64,000 nucleotides of DNA from Lantana camara. Its lineage: Eukaryota > Streptophyta > Magnoliopsida > Lamiales > Verbenaceae. The stretch spans positions 99,107,001 through 99,171,000 of the forward strand of contig CM074856.1 of the NCBI GenBank assembly GCA_037501455.1, written 5' to 3'. This document shows positions 21,515-33,621 of the stretch, piece after piece (positions within the stretch are counted from its first letter, which is position 1; every line of letters begins with the position of its first letter). The notes beneath the pieces were generated by a model, which saw only the letters and a list, made by a program, of their open reading frames with translations, ran no database searches and was not told where the DNA came from. Both the position numbers and the translations under genes were made by a program.

Positions 21515-23467
21515 TGTTAGGAATAGTGCCCTAGAAAGCCGATTGTATATCCGCTTTGTGCTTTTCCTTATTGTAATCACAGACAATCTTTGAATGAAAT
21601 AACGAATTGAGGCAACACCTCTTTATATGCTCTTGTTTGGTATGCGTTTACTTTATCTGTGCATGTATGAGAACTCCCCTAATCCTGATGACTTTAGGAC
21701 TCTACCATTTAGGTGAAATGGTTCATGAAACGAGCCCTATATCACATAAGTCATGATTAGTAAAATACTCCAAGCCGATGAGTCCTACCGACAGTGGGAG
21801 TGTCAAGCTGACTCCTCTAAGGCTTGCTTGTGGGATCACGCCCTTAAGAAGGACCACCTTGTTTCATGGAGGTGCAAAGTGTATAGTTGATACGTGCGTG
21901 ATACATGAGGGTGCTTACTTTAACAAGTAAGTTCACTGAGGTGCCCCGTGTGAGAACATTCCTAAATGGGAAAGGAAGTTTCTATTTCAGGAAATGGAAA
22001 CTTCCAGATTAGGAAATATCTCACGAGTCACTGATGTGATTAATTGATCCTTAGACTCGAGGTTCCTTGTCACTTTATGAGTTAACTCTGTAGTCTTAGG
22101 TATAAGCTTTAAAGGGTGTCGCCTTAGACAACTGATTCAAGGCTTATGCTGGGGCTGCACAAGTGACTCATGAAAGTGAATGAGAATCAAGAAAGGACCT
22201 ACACTTGCATTTGCAAGGTGATCTCTTATTGTGTAAGTCATTCATATGCCATATGGAGTCCTTGGCCAAGGCAGTAGATCAAGACATCAAGAAAAGGGTT
22301 TCTTGGATTGAGATCAAATGGATATGAAATGCACTTAGCTTTAAGACCGGATTATTAGGGTTCTGATTATTCCCTTGCCCTAGATCTTGGTTGAGAGATA
22401 GTAAGTAGGAGGATTGTATCTCACATGGATCAATGACTTAAAGGTTCTGTCGAATCCGAACATTCCAATTCAGCTAGGGGTTAAACACCTGTTGCTAGAC
22501 TATGGTCGTTTAATCTGTGGACTGATTAATTAATTAGTGAATTAATTAATTAGGGTCACTGCTAATTGAATTGAGAACCTAGAGGGTCACACACAACAAC
22601 TTGGTTACATGAGTTGAGGCTTGAAAATGATTAAATGAGTTAATCGGGCCAAGAGGGTTCCACACGTGTGAAGTCACACGTGTGGCTCGCGTGAGTGACA
22701 CGTGTCACTGTGACACGTGTCACACATGTGTGTATATATATATATATTATATATATATTAAATAATTAATTAGTTAATTATTTAATAGACTTTGGTTTAA
22801 TTTTGAATTAAAAAGAAAGTCTAATTTTGGAGAAAATAATCTAGTTAATTAATTACGAATTAATTAATTAGATAAAAATAAGTTATTTATTTTATAATAA
22901 ATAAAGTATAAAATTATCCAAAAATAGTTTGGATATTTTTAGCTCTCTTAAAAGTTGACTTGAATTAGAATTCAAAGTCAAAGTTGGAAATACTTGATGA
23001 TCAAGTAATAGGAGAGAGAGGGACCAAATCCTTTGTCCATTAGGACTAGGTTCGGCCGCCCCTCCCCTTTCCTATATATAGGGGAGCTCATGCTCCCCTT
23101 TAGAGCTAATAGACAATTCTTGGTTCATGTGTTGAACACCTTCCCTTCTCCAAGATTAAATTAAACCCTAGGTTAAGCCTAAACACTAACTAGAGAACTA
23201 GCATCCTTACTAGTTAGATTGTGATCAAGTTGGTGGACTTTCTCTAGAGACTTCAAGTTAGAAGTTTGAAGATTCGAGCTTTACCAAAGGAGAGGGGATC
23301 AAGCCGCGAGAAGAGCGTTCTTGGGTGGCTTGAAACGCTTCAAGAAAGAACAAAAGAAAAGAAAGTTTTCTGTCTTTACGAATTTGGTTACACGATTGCG
23401 AGTTCAAGGTCCTTTTGTTAGGAAAATTTTTTAAATTCCGCTGCTTTCTGTTTCGTGTTTTCCAACA
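21515..23467 (+). mobile_element. 5' LTR of copia element F
   Basis: TGTTAGGAATAGTGCC to TTTTCCAACA. U3 carries four CACGTG boxes and a TATATATA box at 23073-23080. An AT-rich simple repeat (about 22730-22760) and repeated TTAATTAATTA tracts lie between them. The reverse-oriented solo LTRs at 42657 and 52501 are the same family. Confidence 0.96.
22663..23098 (+). promoter_or_regulatory. Promoter region of copia F: CACGTG array, TATA box, palindrome
   Basis: CACGTG at 22663-22668, 22677-22682, 22699-22704 and 22714-22719, each inside a longer dyad such as CCACACGTGTGG or TGACACGTGTCA, followed by CACATGTG. TATATATA at 23073-23080. Directly after it, GGGGAGC and GCTCCCC (23081-23098) form a 7-bp inverted repeat near the likely start of transcription. 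G-box elements are bound by plant bZIP/bHLH factors, so abscisic-acid, light or stress response is plausible but not shown. Confidence 0.65.
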
Positions 23468-23469
23468 AG

Positions 23470-23481
23470 TGGTATCAGAGC
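23470..23481 (+). promoter_or_regulatory. Primer-binding site of copia F (tRNA-iMet)
   Basis: TGGTATCAGAGC, two bases after the 5' LTR end. Confidence 0.95.
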
Positions 23482-25710
23482 CACCTCGTTAATCGTGTTT
23501 CTGATTCGTCTCAATTATTCTGAATTTGGTAGAAATTCTTAGGCTTAGATGCGAATTAGGTATTCATGAGTTCTTTTAGAAAGCCTGAAATACGAAACTG
23601 TAAATTTTTCCAGTATTTCTAAAACTGTTTTTGAAAATTATTTTAGTTGAAATTTATCAAAATCGAATTTTTTAATTTTGGATTGAATTGGTTTCGAGAA
23701 ACCTAGAGACGAAACGAGACGCGAAACAAACGCGCGGGATTGGGACGTGCCAATGTGTAGCACGCCGCCCAGCCCCTCCCGCAACCGCGCGGGAGCCATC
23801 CCGGGCGTGCTAGTCCGTCCCACAACCGCGCGGGATGCCTGCACAGCCCGCCTAGTCGCGGCCGGCGCTGCTGCGCGCGGCGCGCGCATGATGCACGCCC
23901 AGCGTGCGCACGCGAGAGGCAACTGCCGCGCGCTGTGCGTGCTGCTGGCGCGCGTCCGCGCGCGCTGCTGCGCGGCGGTGTCTCACGCGGCTGGGCCCTT
24001 TTTGGGCTCGTTTTCGTGTTTCGTGTTTTTTGTGTTTTCGGTCCTTAAAATCCCGATTTAATTTTATTTTAATTTTATCTTTTAAAATCAGTTTTGCTAA
24101 AATAAAATTATTTTAAAATTTTGATTAAATTGGGATTTTTGAGAAATTAAAGCGATTTGGATTTTGGGAAAATTATGAATTTTATTTTCTGAAAATAATG
24201 AAAGAATAAAATTATTAATTTTGGAAATTAATTGGAATTTTATTGGTTTATTGTTTTTCGGGTTTTATTGAAAAGGCTCTTGAACAAGAATTGCATCTAA
24301 GTCGTGTTTTAAGTCATTAGGACTTGAAACGAGAATTTTAATTTATTGGTTAAATTTAAATTCTTGCAAAAGCATGTTAGGTGATCATGGGTTTAGATCT
24401 ATGTATGGTTTTAATTTATGCACATGGATGGTTTAAATTGGGGTTGGAGCCCTATAGTTGCGTTTTTCAATTGAGGTTGGAGCCTCACTTATGTGCGTAC
24501 TGTTATGTGATTTATTATGTGGCTTTCCATATTACTGTTTTTGAGGCCGGGGTATGCCCCATGTAATTGTCTAAGGCCAATATGAAGATTGAGCCTTATT
24601 ACTTTATGTCTTTTTCTTTTTATTGTAATTTGAGAGTAGAGATAGGTGGTGAGGTTTTATTTTCATTTTGGAGACAATGCACCCATGGAGTAAGATGGAC
24701 CACATTCAAGTAACAAGGAGGCCATAAGTGAAGACCTCTCAAAATGTTAGGGAGGGGAATCTCAATTGTTAAATGTAATAGAGATAGGGCTCGTATTTTG
24801 TTACCGCTTTCCCTTATGTGATTTAAACTGTTTATGTGGCATGTATGATAGAACTTGTGATTGTGGAGTGGCTCCCACATATCACGCATAAGATAGGTAG
24901 AACCCATGATCATTACATGTTAGTATCATGCTAGGACATGTTATCTGTTTATGTGCTTGATTGATATGCATTTAAGTGTACTTGCATTAATCAAGACTAA
25001 TAAAATTGGATAACATATATGTTGGTGAGGTCGAACCGGACAACTCTCCGGTTGATTTGAAAATTCCCATTAAATATTAAGCTAATTTCGAACAAATAGG
25101 TGTTTAATTCGAGATGCAAATTTTGAATTAAATTCCTAGCATTCCATCAATAGGTTTTAAGTTTAGTAAGTAAAGCTAGTTATTGTCCGCGAGTCGTGGG
25201 ATAGCTAGTGGAGCTTATTAGTTCTTAGTTACCTAATTAATCATTTTAAATGATCAATATTTCGTGGTCAATTTTAGCAAGGGCGATGTCCGCGAGTCGT
25301 GGGTCGTTCGAACTAAGTTTTGGTCATGATCTTATGATTGATGGGTCTAGCTTAACGCCTAAGTAAATATGGATGTCGCACGAGTCGTGGGTCCATATTG
25401 AAAGATAGGTGATGCAAAAACAATTACTAAGAGTTCTAAAGGTGTTAGAATTGGTAAGTTGTACCTACCTAGGGTTCTTACTTAGAATGTCCGCGAGTCG
25501 TGGGTTCGAGGTAAAATGCCTAGGATCTTAGTACCCATTGGGAAACGTGTTCCTCTTAGATCTTTAGGAATTCTAGATCTTTGAAAAATAGTGGGAGCTA
25601 CATTAGATTAAAGACCTTATCTTTTGTTTATCGTTATAATTCAGCATGCTCACTAGTTCTCTGTTTTACCATTTAGGTCGTAGATTATGTGATTCTCTAC
25701 GTGTTTTGAA
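23482..25710 (+). other. Long leader of copia F with a GC-rich block
   Basis: 2.2 kb between PBS and gag without a credible gene. From about 23726 to 24000 it is very GC- and CpG-rich (CGCGCGGGA, GGCGCGCGTCCGCGCGCG) while its surroundings are AT-rich. Frames across the block (for example 23747-24061) are low complexity in Ala/Arg and not convincing. The motif GTCCGCGAGTCGTGGG or close variants recurs around 25190, 25290, 25380 and 25490, spaced about 100 bp apart. Confidence 0.6.
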
Positions 25711-26954
25711 ATGGCAACCAAAAACCCTCTTGTATCGATCCTCGAGTAAAAACAAGTTGACTGGTCCCAACTATTCTGATTGGCTGAGGAATCTAAAAAT
25801 CATTTTAGATTCTGAGAAGAGAACTTATGTTCTCTTCGAAGGGGAGCCTAGTCCCGAAGGGGAGGCTCCCACTCGGGCCGAGCGGGACGCGATTCAGAAG
25901 TGGAAGGATGATAATCTCCAAGCCCGTTGCCTTATGTTAGCTAACATGTCTCCGGACTTGCAAAGGCAACATGAGGCCATGGAATTTGCTTGGGAGATTT
26001 ACGACCACTTAGAGCAACTTTACCGCCCTCATGAACGTGTTACAAGGTATAAACACTTCAAAGGAATTGTTCCACTTGAGAATGAGGGAAGGTTCAAGTG
26101 TCCATGAATATGGACTCAAGTTTCTTGCCCTTACTGAGAAACTTGCTTCCATGGATATGCCACTGAAAGATGAGCTTTCAGTGGATTTGTTGCTAGCTTC
26201 GCTCCCACCATCATTCAACCCATTTGTCCTTAACTTCAACATGAATCATGCTGGTGCTACTGTAGCTGAGCTGATTAGTCAGCTTATGACTGCTGAAAGC
26301 ACGATCAAGAAGGACAATAAGGTTTTGATGGTGAATGCTCCATCTTCCTCTTCTGGGCCTTCTAAAGGTAAGGGCAAGAAAGCCCAAAAGAAGAAGAAGA
26401 AACCCCTTAGGCCCACTGGTGGCATTTCGAAGGGGAAGGCCCAAAAGAAGAAGCGTGATCAGAAAGAGGATGTTTGCTTCCATTGTGGTAAAGCGGGACA
26501 TTGGAGGAGAAACTGCCCAGAGTACAAGGCTACTCTAAAGAAAGGTATCTTTCTCGTTGAAGTAAATCTTTCTATTAATTCTAGTTCTTGGGTACTTGAT
26601 ACCGGTTGTGGAACTCATATCTGTAAAGATGTACAGATGCTAAGTGAAGTCCAACAACTCAAAGAAGGAGAATGTGTCTTGAAGATCGGCGATAGCTCAA
26701 ACGTTGAAGCTCGAGCTTTAGGCACAATTAGATTAGATTTAGGTAGTTTTGAGTTAGTATTAAATAAAGTCCTTTATGTACCGAGCATTATTCGTAATAT
26801 AATTTCAGTTCCAATATTAGATTGTGAAGGTTATGAAACTTATATTAAGAATGGTAAATACTTTATCAAACGGAACAACTCTTCCGTTCATATCGGTACT
26901 CTAAGTAATGGACTTTACCTAACTCAAAATATCAATATTATGAATATACAATGA
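25711..26954 (+). pseudogene. Copia F gag and protease, two frameshifts
   Basis: Start ATG 25711 (MATKNPLVSILE). An extra T at about 25747 shifts the frame to LTGPNYSDWLRNLKIIL, and a second shift near 26055 leads into ELFHLRMREGSSVHEYGLKF. Then come the gag C-terminus, a lysine-rich stretch, one CCHC knuckle (CFHCGKAGHWRRNC) and protease (SSWVLDTGCGTHICKD). The frame ends at TGA 26952-26954, a likely CGA-to-TGA change, since the same frame continues into integrase. Gag builds the particle and protease processes the polyprotein. Confidence 0.9.
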
Positions 26955-28001
26955 GAAACAAAGCGTAAGAGAGATGACAAAGTTTCAGCTCCCTTATGGC
27001 ACGCTAGATTAGGACACATTTCCAAGAACAGAATTAGCAAGATAAACACTTTAGGATCATTCTCTGAAAATGATCTCAAAGAGTTGACTTCTTGCGAATC
27101 CTGTCTCAAAGGAAAGATGTCCAAAGTTCCTTTTAAAGGAACTGTGGAACGTGCCACTAAGGTTTTGGATTTGATCCATACTGATGTTTGTGGACTGCTT
27201 AGTGTTAGCCCTAGAAACAATCATCAGTACTTCATAACCTTTACTGATGACTTTAGTCGGTATGGTTATGTATACTTAATGAAGTATAAATCTGAAGCTT
27301 TTGTGAAATTCTTAGAATTTCAAAAGGAGGTTGAGAACCAAACTAGTCACAAGATCAAAGCACTTCGATCTGATCGAGGAGGCGAATATCTTAGTGAAGA
27401 ATTCCTTAGTCATCTCAAAGATAATGGGATTATCTCTCAGTGGACTCCTCCGGGAACTCCTCAGGTTAATGGAGTTTCTGAGAGAAGGAATCGAACCCTA
27501 CTTGATATGGTTCGTTCCATGATGAGTTTCACTGACTTACCACCTTCTTTCTGGGGTTATGCCCTCGAAAGTGCAGCAAAGATTCTGAATCTAGTTCCCT
27601 CTAAGTCAGTCCCCAAGACGCCCTATGAAATGTGGCATGGTAAAATCCCTAGTTATTCTTACTTAAGAATTTGGGGTTGTCTTGCTTACGTGAAGAGGAC
27701 AGTGGGAGATAAGTTAGAATCTCGTTCTAACTTATGCTACTTTGTAGGTTATCCTAAGGAATCCATAGGATACTACTTCTATGATCAATCTGAACAAAAG
27801 GTGTTTGTTTCCAGAAATGCTACTTTTATGGAGGAACCGTTCCTTAAAGAAAAGAAAGGCAAGATCATAGAATTAGAAGAAGTACAAAGTGACCCCACAC
27901 CACCCACTGAAGAAACTTCCCACTCTGATCAATTACAACCAATCATGAATTTCGATACACATGTAAATCCTCCTCTAAGGCGTTCTGAACGCACTCCTTG
28001 A
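26955..28001 (+). pseudogene. Copia F integrase
   Basis: Same frame as gag-protease. Zinc-binding HHCC module (WHARLGHISKNR and CESCLKGKM), then the DDE core: LIHTDVCG, FTDDFSRYGYVYLMK, ALRSDRGGEYLSEEF and NGVSERRNRTLLDMVR. The C-terminal part includes VGDKLESRSNLCYFVGYPKE. The frame ends at TGA 27999-28001 between RRSERTP and QPERWYGF, again fitting CGA to TGA. Integrase lies before RT, the defining copia order. It inserts the cDNA and makes the 5-bp target duplications. Confidence 0.93.
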
Positions 28002-29633
28002 CAGCCGGAGAGATGGTATGGATTCTTCCATGAAATCTCTCAAAAGGATAATGATCCTTTAACATATGAGGAGGCACTTTCAGATTCTGACTCTGAACAG
28101 TGGATAGAAGCCATGAAATCCGAAATGGATTCCATGAACTCCAACCAAGTTTGGACCTTGGTAGATTTGCCTGATGGGGTCAAACCCATAGGTTGCAAAT
28201 GGATCTTTAAGAGAAAGCTTGGAGTTGATGGAAGCATTGCAGCCTACAAAGTAAGACTGGTTGCAAAAGGATTCACTCAGAGACCCGGCATGGATTTTGA
28301 TGAAACCTTTTCACCAGTTGCAATGCAAAAGTCTATTCGGATCATGCTTGCCATTGCTGCATATTATGACTATGAGATATGGCAAATGGATGTGAAAACT
28401 GCCTTTCTCAATAGTGACATTGACAAAGACATTTATATGGAGCAACCCATAGGTTTCACATTCAGTGGGAGTGAGCAAAAGGTTTGCAAACTCCAAAGAT
28501 CAATCTATGGATTGAAACAGGCTTCTAGGAATTGGAACATTCGATTTGATGAATCGGTCAAAGCGTTTGGATTCATCCAAATTTCGAATGAATCATGTGT
28601 GTATAGAAAGGAATTGGAGACCTCAGTGCAATTCTTAGTACTTTATGTTGATGACATCCTTCTTATTGGGAATTCGAAGGATGACATGAAAGTGACTAAG
28701 TTATGGTTATCGAACCAATTCGAGATGAAAGATCTTGGTGATGCGTCCTATATCCTTGGAATTAAAATCTATAGAGATAGATCTAGAAGGTTAATAGGAC
28801 TATCACAGTTGATGTACATTGATAAAGTATTGAAGAGATTCAATATGGAGTCAGCAAAGGTTAAGAACCTTCCTATGAGTGTAGGAACATGTCTTTCAAA
28901 GAAGATGTGTCCTAAGACTAACCTTGAGAAGGAGAGAATGACTCATACACCTTATGCGTCAGCAAAAGGTAGCATAATGTATGCAATGTTATGTACTCGA
29001 CCGGATGTGGCTTATGCACTTAGTGTAACGAGTCGTTTCCAATCTGACCCTGGAGATGGTCACTGGGCTGCCGTGAAGAATATTCTTAAGTACTTGAAAA
29101 GTACTAAAGATTTATTCTTAGTTTACGGAGGTCAGAAAGATCTTACTGTCGAAGGATACTGCGATGCAAGCTTTGCATCTGACTTAGATGATTTTAAGTC
29201 AATGTCAGGATACATTTTCTGCCTAAACGGCGGAGCAGTGAGTTGGAAGAGTTCCAAGCAGACTACCACTGCAGATTCGACCACTGAGGCCGAATACTTA
29301 GCTGCAAATGATGCACCTAAGGAAGGTGTTTGGATTAGAAACTTCATTCAAGAGTTGAATGTTGTTCCTAGCATGAAAGACCCCATTACTGTGTTTTGTG
29401 ACAACACTGGGGCGGTTGCTCAAGCAAGAGAACCAAGATCTCACCAACGGACCAAGCACATTATGAGGAAGTATCACCTAATCCGTGATATTATCAAAAG
29501 AGGAGATGTGCAAATTGAGAGGGTCACATCAGCAGAGAACGTGGCAGATCCACTTACTAAACCCCTTAGTCGAGAAGCTTTCCAAGGTCATCTTCAGAAG
29601 ATGGGACTTAGAATAGCTTCAGAATGGCTTTGA
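28002..29633 (+). pseudogene. Copia F reverse transcriptase-RNase H
   Basis: The 506-aa open part (28113-29633) begins MKSEMDSMNSNQVWTLVD and is in the frame of the upstream pieces. RT motifs: WQMDVKTAFLN (residues about 90-100), KLQRSIYGLKQASRNW and YVDDILLIG (178-186). RNase H: GYCDASFASDLDD, TEAEYLAA and VFCDNTGAV, ending KHIMRKYHLIRD and ADPLTKPLSREAF. This segment has no stops or shifts and its catalytic residues look intact. Defects are confined to gag and the two upstream TGA codons. Confidence 0.94.
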
Positions 29634-29635
29634 CG

Positions 29636-29649
29636 GGCAAGTGGGAGAT
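29636..29649 (+). promoter_or_regulatory. Polypurine tract of copia F
   Basis: GGGCAAGTGGGAGAT immediately upstream of the 3' LTR start at 29650; primer for plus-strand synthesis. Confidence 0.9.
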
Positions 29650-31587
29650 TGTTAGGAATAGTGCCCTAGAAAGCCGATTGTATATCCGCTTTGTGCTTTT
29701 CCTTATTGTAATCACAGACAATCTTTGAATGAAATAACGAATTGAGGCAACACTTCTTTATATGCTCTTGTTTGGTATGCGTTTACTTTATCTGTGCATG
29801 TATGAGAACTCCCCTAATCCTGATGACTTTAGGACTCTACCATTTAGGTGAAATGGTTCATGAAACGAGCCCTATATCACATAAGTTATGATTAGTAAAA
29901 TACTCCAAGCCGATGAGTCCTACCGACAGTGGGAATGTCAACCTGACTCCTCTAAGGCTTGCTTGTGGGATCACGCCCTTAAGAAGGACCACCTTGTTTC
30001 ATGGAGGTGCAAAGTGTATAGTTGATACGTGCGTGATACATAAGGGTGCTTACTTTAACAAGTAAGTTCACTGAGGTGCCCCGTGTGAGAACATTCCTAA
30101 ATGGGAAAGGAAGTTTCTATTTCAAGAAATGGAAACTTCCAGATTCGGAAATATCTCACGAGTCATTGATGTGATTAATTGATCCTTAGACTTGAGGTTC
30201 CTTGTCACTTTATGAGTTAACTCTGTAGTATTAGGTATAAGCTTTAAAGGGTGTCGCCTTAGACAACTGATTCAAGGCTTATGCTGGGGCTGCACAAGTG
30301 ACTCATGAAAGTGAATGAGAATCAAGAAAGGACCTACACTTCCATTTGCAAGGTGATCTCTTATTGTGTAAGTCATTCATATGCCATATGGAGTCCTTGG
30401 CCAAGGCAGTAGATCAAGACATCAAGAAAAGGGTTTCTTGGATTGAGATCAAATGGATATGAAATGCACTTAGCTTTAAGACCGGATTATTAGGGTTCTG
30501 ATTATTCCCTTGCCCTAGATCTTGGTTGAGAGATAGTAAGTAGGAGGATTGTATCTCACATGGATCAATGACTTAAAGGTTCTGTCGAATCCGAACATTC
30601 CAATTCAGCTAGGGGTTAAACACCTGTTGCTAGACTATGGTCGTTTAATCTGTGGACTAATTAATTAATTAGTGAATTAATTAATTAGGGTCACTGCTAA
30701 TTGAATTGAGAACCTAGAGGGTCACACACAACAACTTGGTTACATGAGTTGAGGCTTTAAAATGATTAAATGAGTTAATCGGGCCAAGAGGGTTCCACAC
30801 GTGTGAAGTCACACGTGTGGCTCGCGTGAGTGACACGTGTCACACACGTGTGTATATATATATATTATATATATATATTAAATAATTAATTAGTTAATTA
30901 TTTAATAGACTTTGGTTTAATTTTGAATTAAAAAGAAAGTCTAATTTTGGAGAAAATAATCTAGTTAATTAATTACGAATTAATTAATTAGATAAAAATA
31001 AGTTATTTATTTTATAATAAATAAAGTATAAAATTATCCAAAAATAGTTTGGATATTTTTAGCTCTCTTAAAAGTTGACTTGAATTAGAATTCAAAGTCA
31101 AAGTTGGAAATACTTGATGATCAAGTAATAGGAGAGAGAGGGACCAAATCCTTTGTCCATTAGGACTAGGTTCGGCCGCCCCTCCCCTTTCCTATATATA
31201 GGGGAGCTCATGCTCCCCTTTAGAGCTAATAGACAATTCTTGGTTCATGTGTTGAACACCTTCCCTTCTCCAAGATTAAATTAAACCCTAGGTTAAGCCT
31301 AAACACTAACTAGAGAACTAGCATCCTTACTAGTTAGATTGTGATCAAGTTGGTGGACTTTCTCTAGAGACTTCAAGTTAGAAGTTTGAAGATTCGAGCT
31401 TTACCAAAGGAGAGGGGATCAAGCCGCGAGAAGAGCGTTCTTGGGTGGCTTGAAACGCTTCAAGAAAGAACAAAAGAAAAGTAAGTTTTCTGTCTTTACG
31501 AATTTGGTTACACGATTGCGAGTTCAAGGTCCTTTTGTTGGGAAAATTTTTTAAATGCCGCTGCTTTCTGATTCGTGTTTTCCAACA
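29650..31587 (+). mobile_element. 3' LTR of copia element F
   Basis: 1938 bp, TGTTAGGAATAG to TTTTCCAACA. CACGTG boxes at 30798-30803, 30812-30817, 30834-30839 and 30845-30850; TATATATA at 31193-31200. It lacks one 15-bp CACGTGTCA-type unit present in the 5' LTR. Confidence 0.96.
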
Positions 31588-31961
31588 ATAAGATCTGCCT
31601 CCAGCTCAGCAATACGAGCAGCCCTCTGATCCGCAATATGAGTCATCTCTGCAGCATGCTCACGAACGATGTCCCTATCAATCTGGTACTGCAGTGACTG
31701 ATCCTGATGGCGCATAGACTCCAACCTGACCTCACGGGTCCTCTGATACTCCTGAAAGTAACCATCTCTCTCAGACTCGAGATAGTGCACAACTCTGTTA
31801 GGATAGGAATACCCAGGCCTGCCACTGTTCCTAGACCTACGCCAGGTGTAGAAACGAGTGCCTCCACGGCGAGAAACTGCCACAGTACGCGGGGCTTCAA
31901 ACTGCTCAAAGAAAGCCTCATCCATCTGCTGATTAGGATCCTGGTATGACTGAACTGCCAT
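31588..31961 (-). pseudogene. Extra ORF upstream of gag in element E, 5' half
   Basis: Begins at ATG 31961-31959 (MAVQSYQDPNQQMDEAFFEQ), about 170 bases after the PBS, and is cut at the copia insertion site. The frame joins exactly to 21509 when copia F and one TSD copy are removed, giving 226 codons plus a stop. This half has an N-terminal part rich in Arg, Gly and Tyr (SRRGGTRFYTWRRSRNSGR), then a charged, helix-prone region (VRLESMRHQDQSLQYQIDRD, AARIAELEADL) with coiled-coil character. I recognise no family. Extra ORFs at this position are known from some Tat/Ogre elements. Confidence 0.75.
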
Positions 31962-32149
31962 AGCTATACAGAAGATACCACAGATATGAAATCTTGATAA
32001 CAGAACCATGCAATCCCCAATAATCCTGTCTCGATACAATATGAGAATGATCCTGGATGCAATGCGTGAACAATCCATGATGCAACATGAGAGCAATCTA
32101 GGTTAAGTCTCTTCATACTTAACCCGATGCTCTGATACCACCTCAGAAC
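31962..32149 (-). promoter_or_regulatory. PBS and short leader of element E
   Basis: The minus strand carries TGGTATCAGAGC at 32140-32129, nine bases inside the LTR end, complementary to initiator tRNA-Met. About 170 bases of leader precede the extra ORF start at 31961. Confidence 0.9.
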
Positions 32150-33019
32150 TGTAACGCCCCCACCCGTACTGGAACAAGAGGAGAGCGGCGTCTCAACCCC
32201 CGCACTGAAGTACCTCTCAAGTAATGGTGTGAGCCATCACTCAAGAAATACTCCAGTGAACGGCTGTCTAACTCAGAACTATACATGTACAACGATGTGG
32301 CTATGCAGTGGAAAATCAGAGTATTTTAAAAATTTTCAAAACATGTGCGTGATGGCATGTAACAAGCAAGAACATATCGATCGTGTAAGAGAGACTCGGC
32401 ATATCAGAACATGTAACATATTCACATATAAATACCGATACAGCAGAGTTCAAAATATCGGTAACAGAGTAGCTGAAAGAGTATAACAAGGATACTCAAG
32501 TATTCAGAAACATATACAGAAACATAAAGTGATGCAACCACAAAACATATGCATGATACAAAAGGAAGTAATACTAAGTCCTGACTGAAACAAAAATGAC
32601 AATCTAGAGCTTCAAGATACCTCTAGACTGCGGCTGCAAGACCTGAAACCACGAGGCAAGAAAACGGGAGAGGTATTAGTCAAAAGGACTAAGTGAGGGA
32701 ATACTTAAAAGAAAGTACTGAGTGATAAAGAACTTAAAGTAAAGTTCAGAACTGTTAAGTGCAATGCTTTAAAGAAGAACTTGAAACAAGTTCACTTGAT
32801 AAAACTGTTTGAATGTAATGCTGTAAAAGTATGCACGTTTTAAAACACTTTCATGAATGCTATCACACGCGCACACATATGCTGTTGATGGTTCATAGTT
32901 CTTTCATAAAACGGGATAAGGGTAAAATGAACTTTTCCAGATATGAACCATCCTTTATGAAACAGAATTTTGCCTGCAAGCTAGGCTCCTCCATCCTTAC
33001 TCCAGAAAAACATGATTTG

Positions 33020-33179
33020 GTAGAGCATCAGACCAGGATCAACAATAATTCCACGTATAGTAGAGTATCGGACCAAGATCAACAATAACCCCACATAAAG
33101 TAGAGCATTGGACCGAGGTCAACAACAACTCCGCACACAGTAGACTATTGGACCAAGGTCAACAACAACTCTTACCAAC
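33020..33179. repeat. 40-bp tandem repeat, four units, in 5' LTR of E
   Basis: Counterpart of 12499-12658, same period and unit number. Confidence 0.9.
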
Positions 33180-33501
33180 ACATACAAACATGCACCATCC
33201 TCTACCAGTTGTCACTTCGGGTAGCTAGCCCTAGGCGACCTGTAAACATGTAATGGGAACAGATTTGCTGTCCGTTCCCAGACAGATTGTCCTGACTTAA
33301 CAAACCTCCTGTTAAAAGTCGGTGTCAATTATCTAAGTGTGGCGGCCGGTATTGGTGGTGTCGTTGGTGCACACCTCCCGAACATCACCTCCACACATAA
33401 CCGCCGGGCCCAAACTGTAAACTGTATGCTTGCATTTAAGATTAGCAGTGACCAGAGTATCACTCCAGTATGCTAACTATAACATGTGAAACTGTAACTG
33501 T

Positions 33502-33621
33502 AACATATGATGCTGTCTGTAAAACATATGATTCTGTCTGAAAACATGTGATTCTGTCTGTAAACATATGATTCTGTCTGAAAACATGTGATTCTGTCTG
33601 AAAACATGTGATTCTGTCTGT
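33502..33621. repeat. 20-bp tandem repeat, six units, in 5' LTR of E
   Basis: Six units of AAACATRTGATTCTGTCTGW against five in the 3' LTR. The one-unit gain or loss occurred after insertion. Confidence 0.9.

Larger units (their letters stand above)
21515..31587 (+). mobile_element. Element F: full-length Angela-like Ty1/copia element (TSD ATAAG)
   Basis: 10,073 bp with TSD ATAAG at 21510-21514 and 31588-31592. Both LTRs are present (1953 and 1938 bp), with PBS and PPT in place, and a gag-PR-IN-RT-RNase H order typical of copia. The LTRs differ by roughly twenty substitutions and one 15-bp repeat difference by eye (about 1%), so insertion is recent. The ORF has two frameshifts in gag and two TGA codons, so it is probably non-autonomous now. 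It interrupts the extra ORF of element E. Confidence 0.95.

Noticed and set aside
23747..24061. GC-rich reading frame of about 100 codons in the copia leader
   Set aside because: Low-complexity Ala/Arg/Cys translation; frames on both strands are open simply because of high GC. No domain or start context supports a gene.
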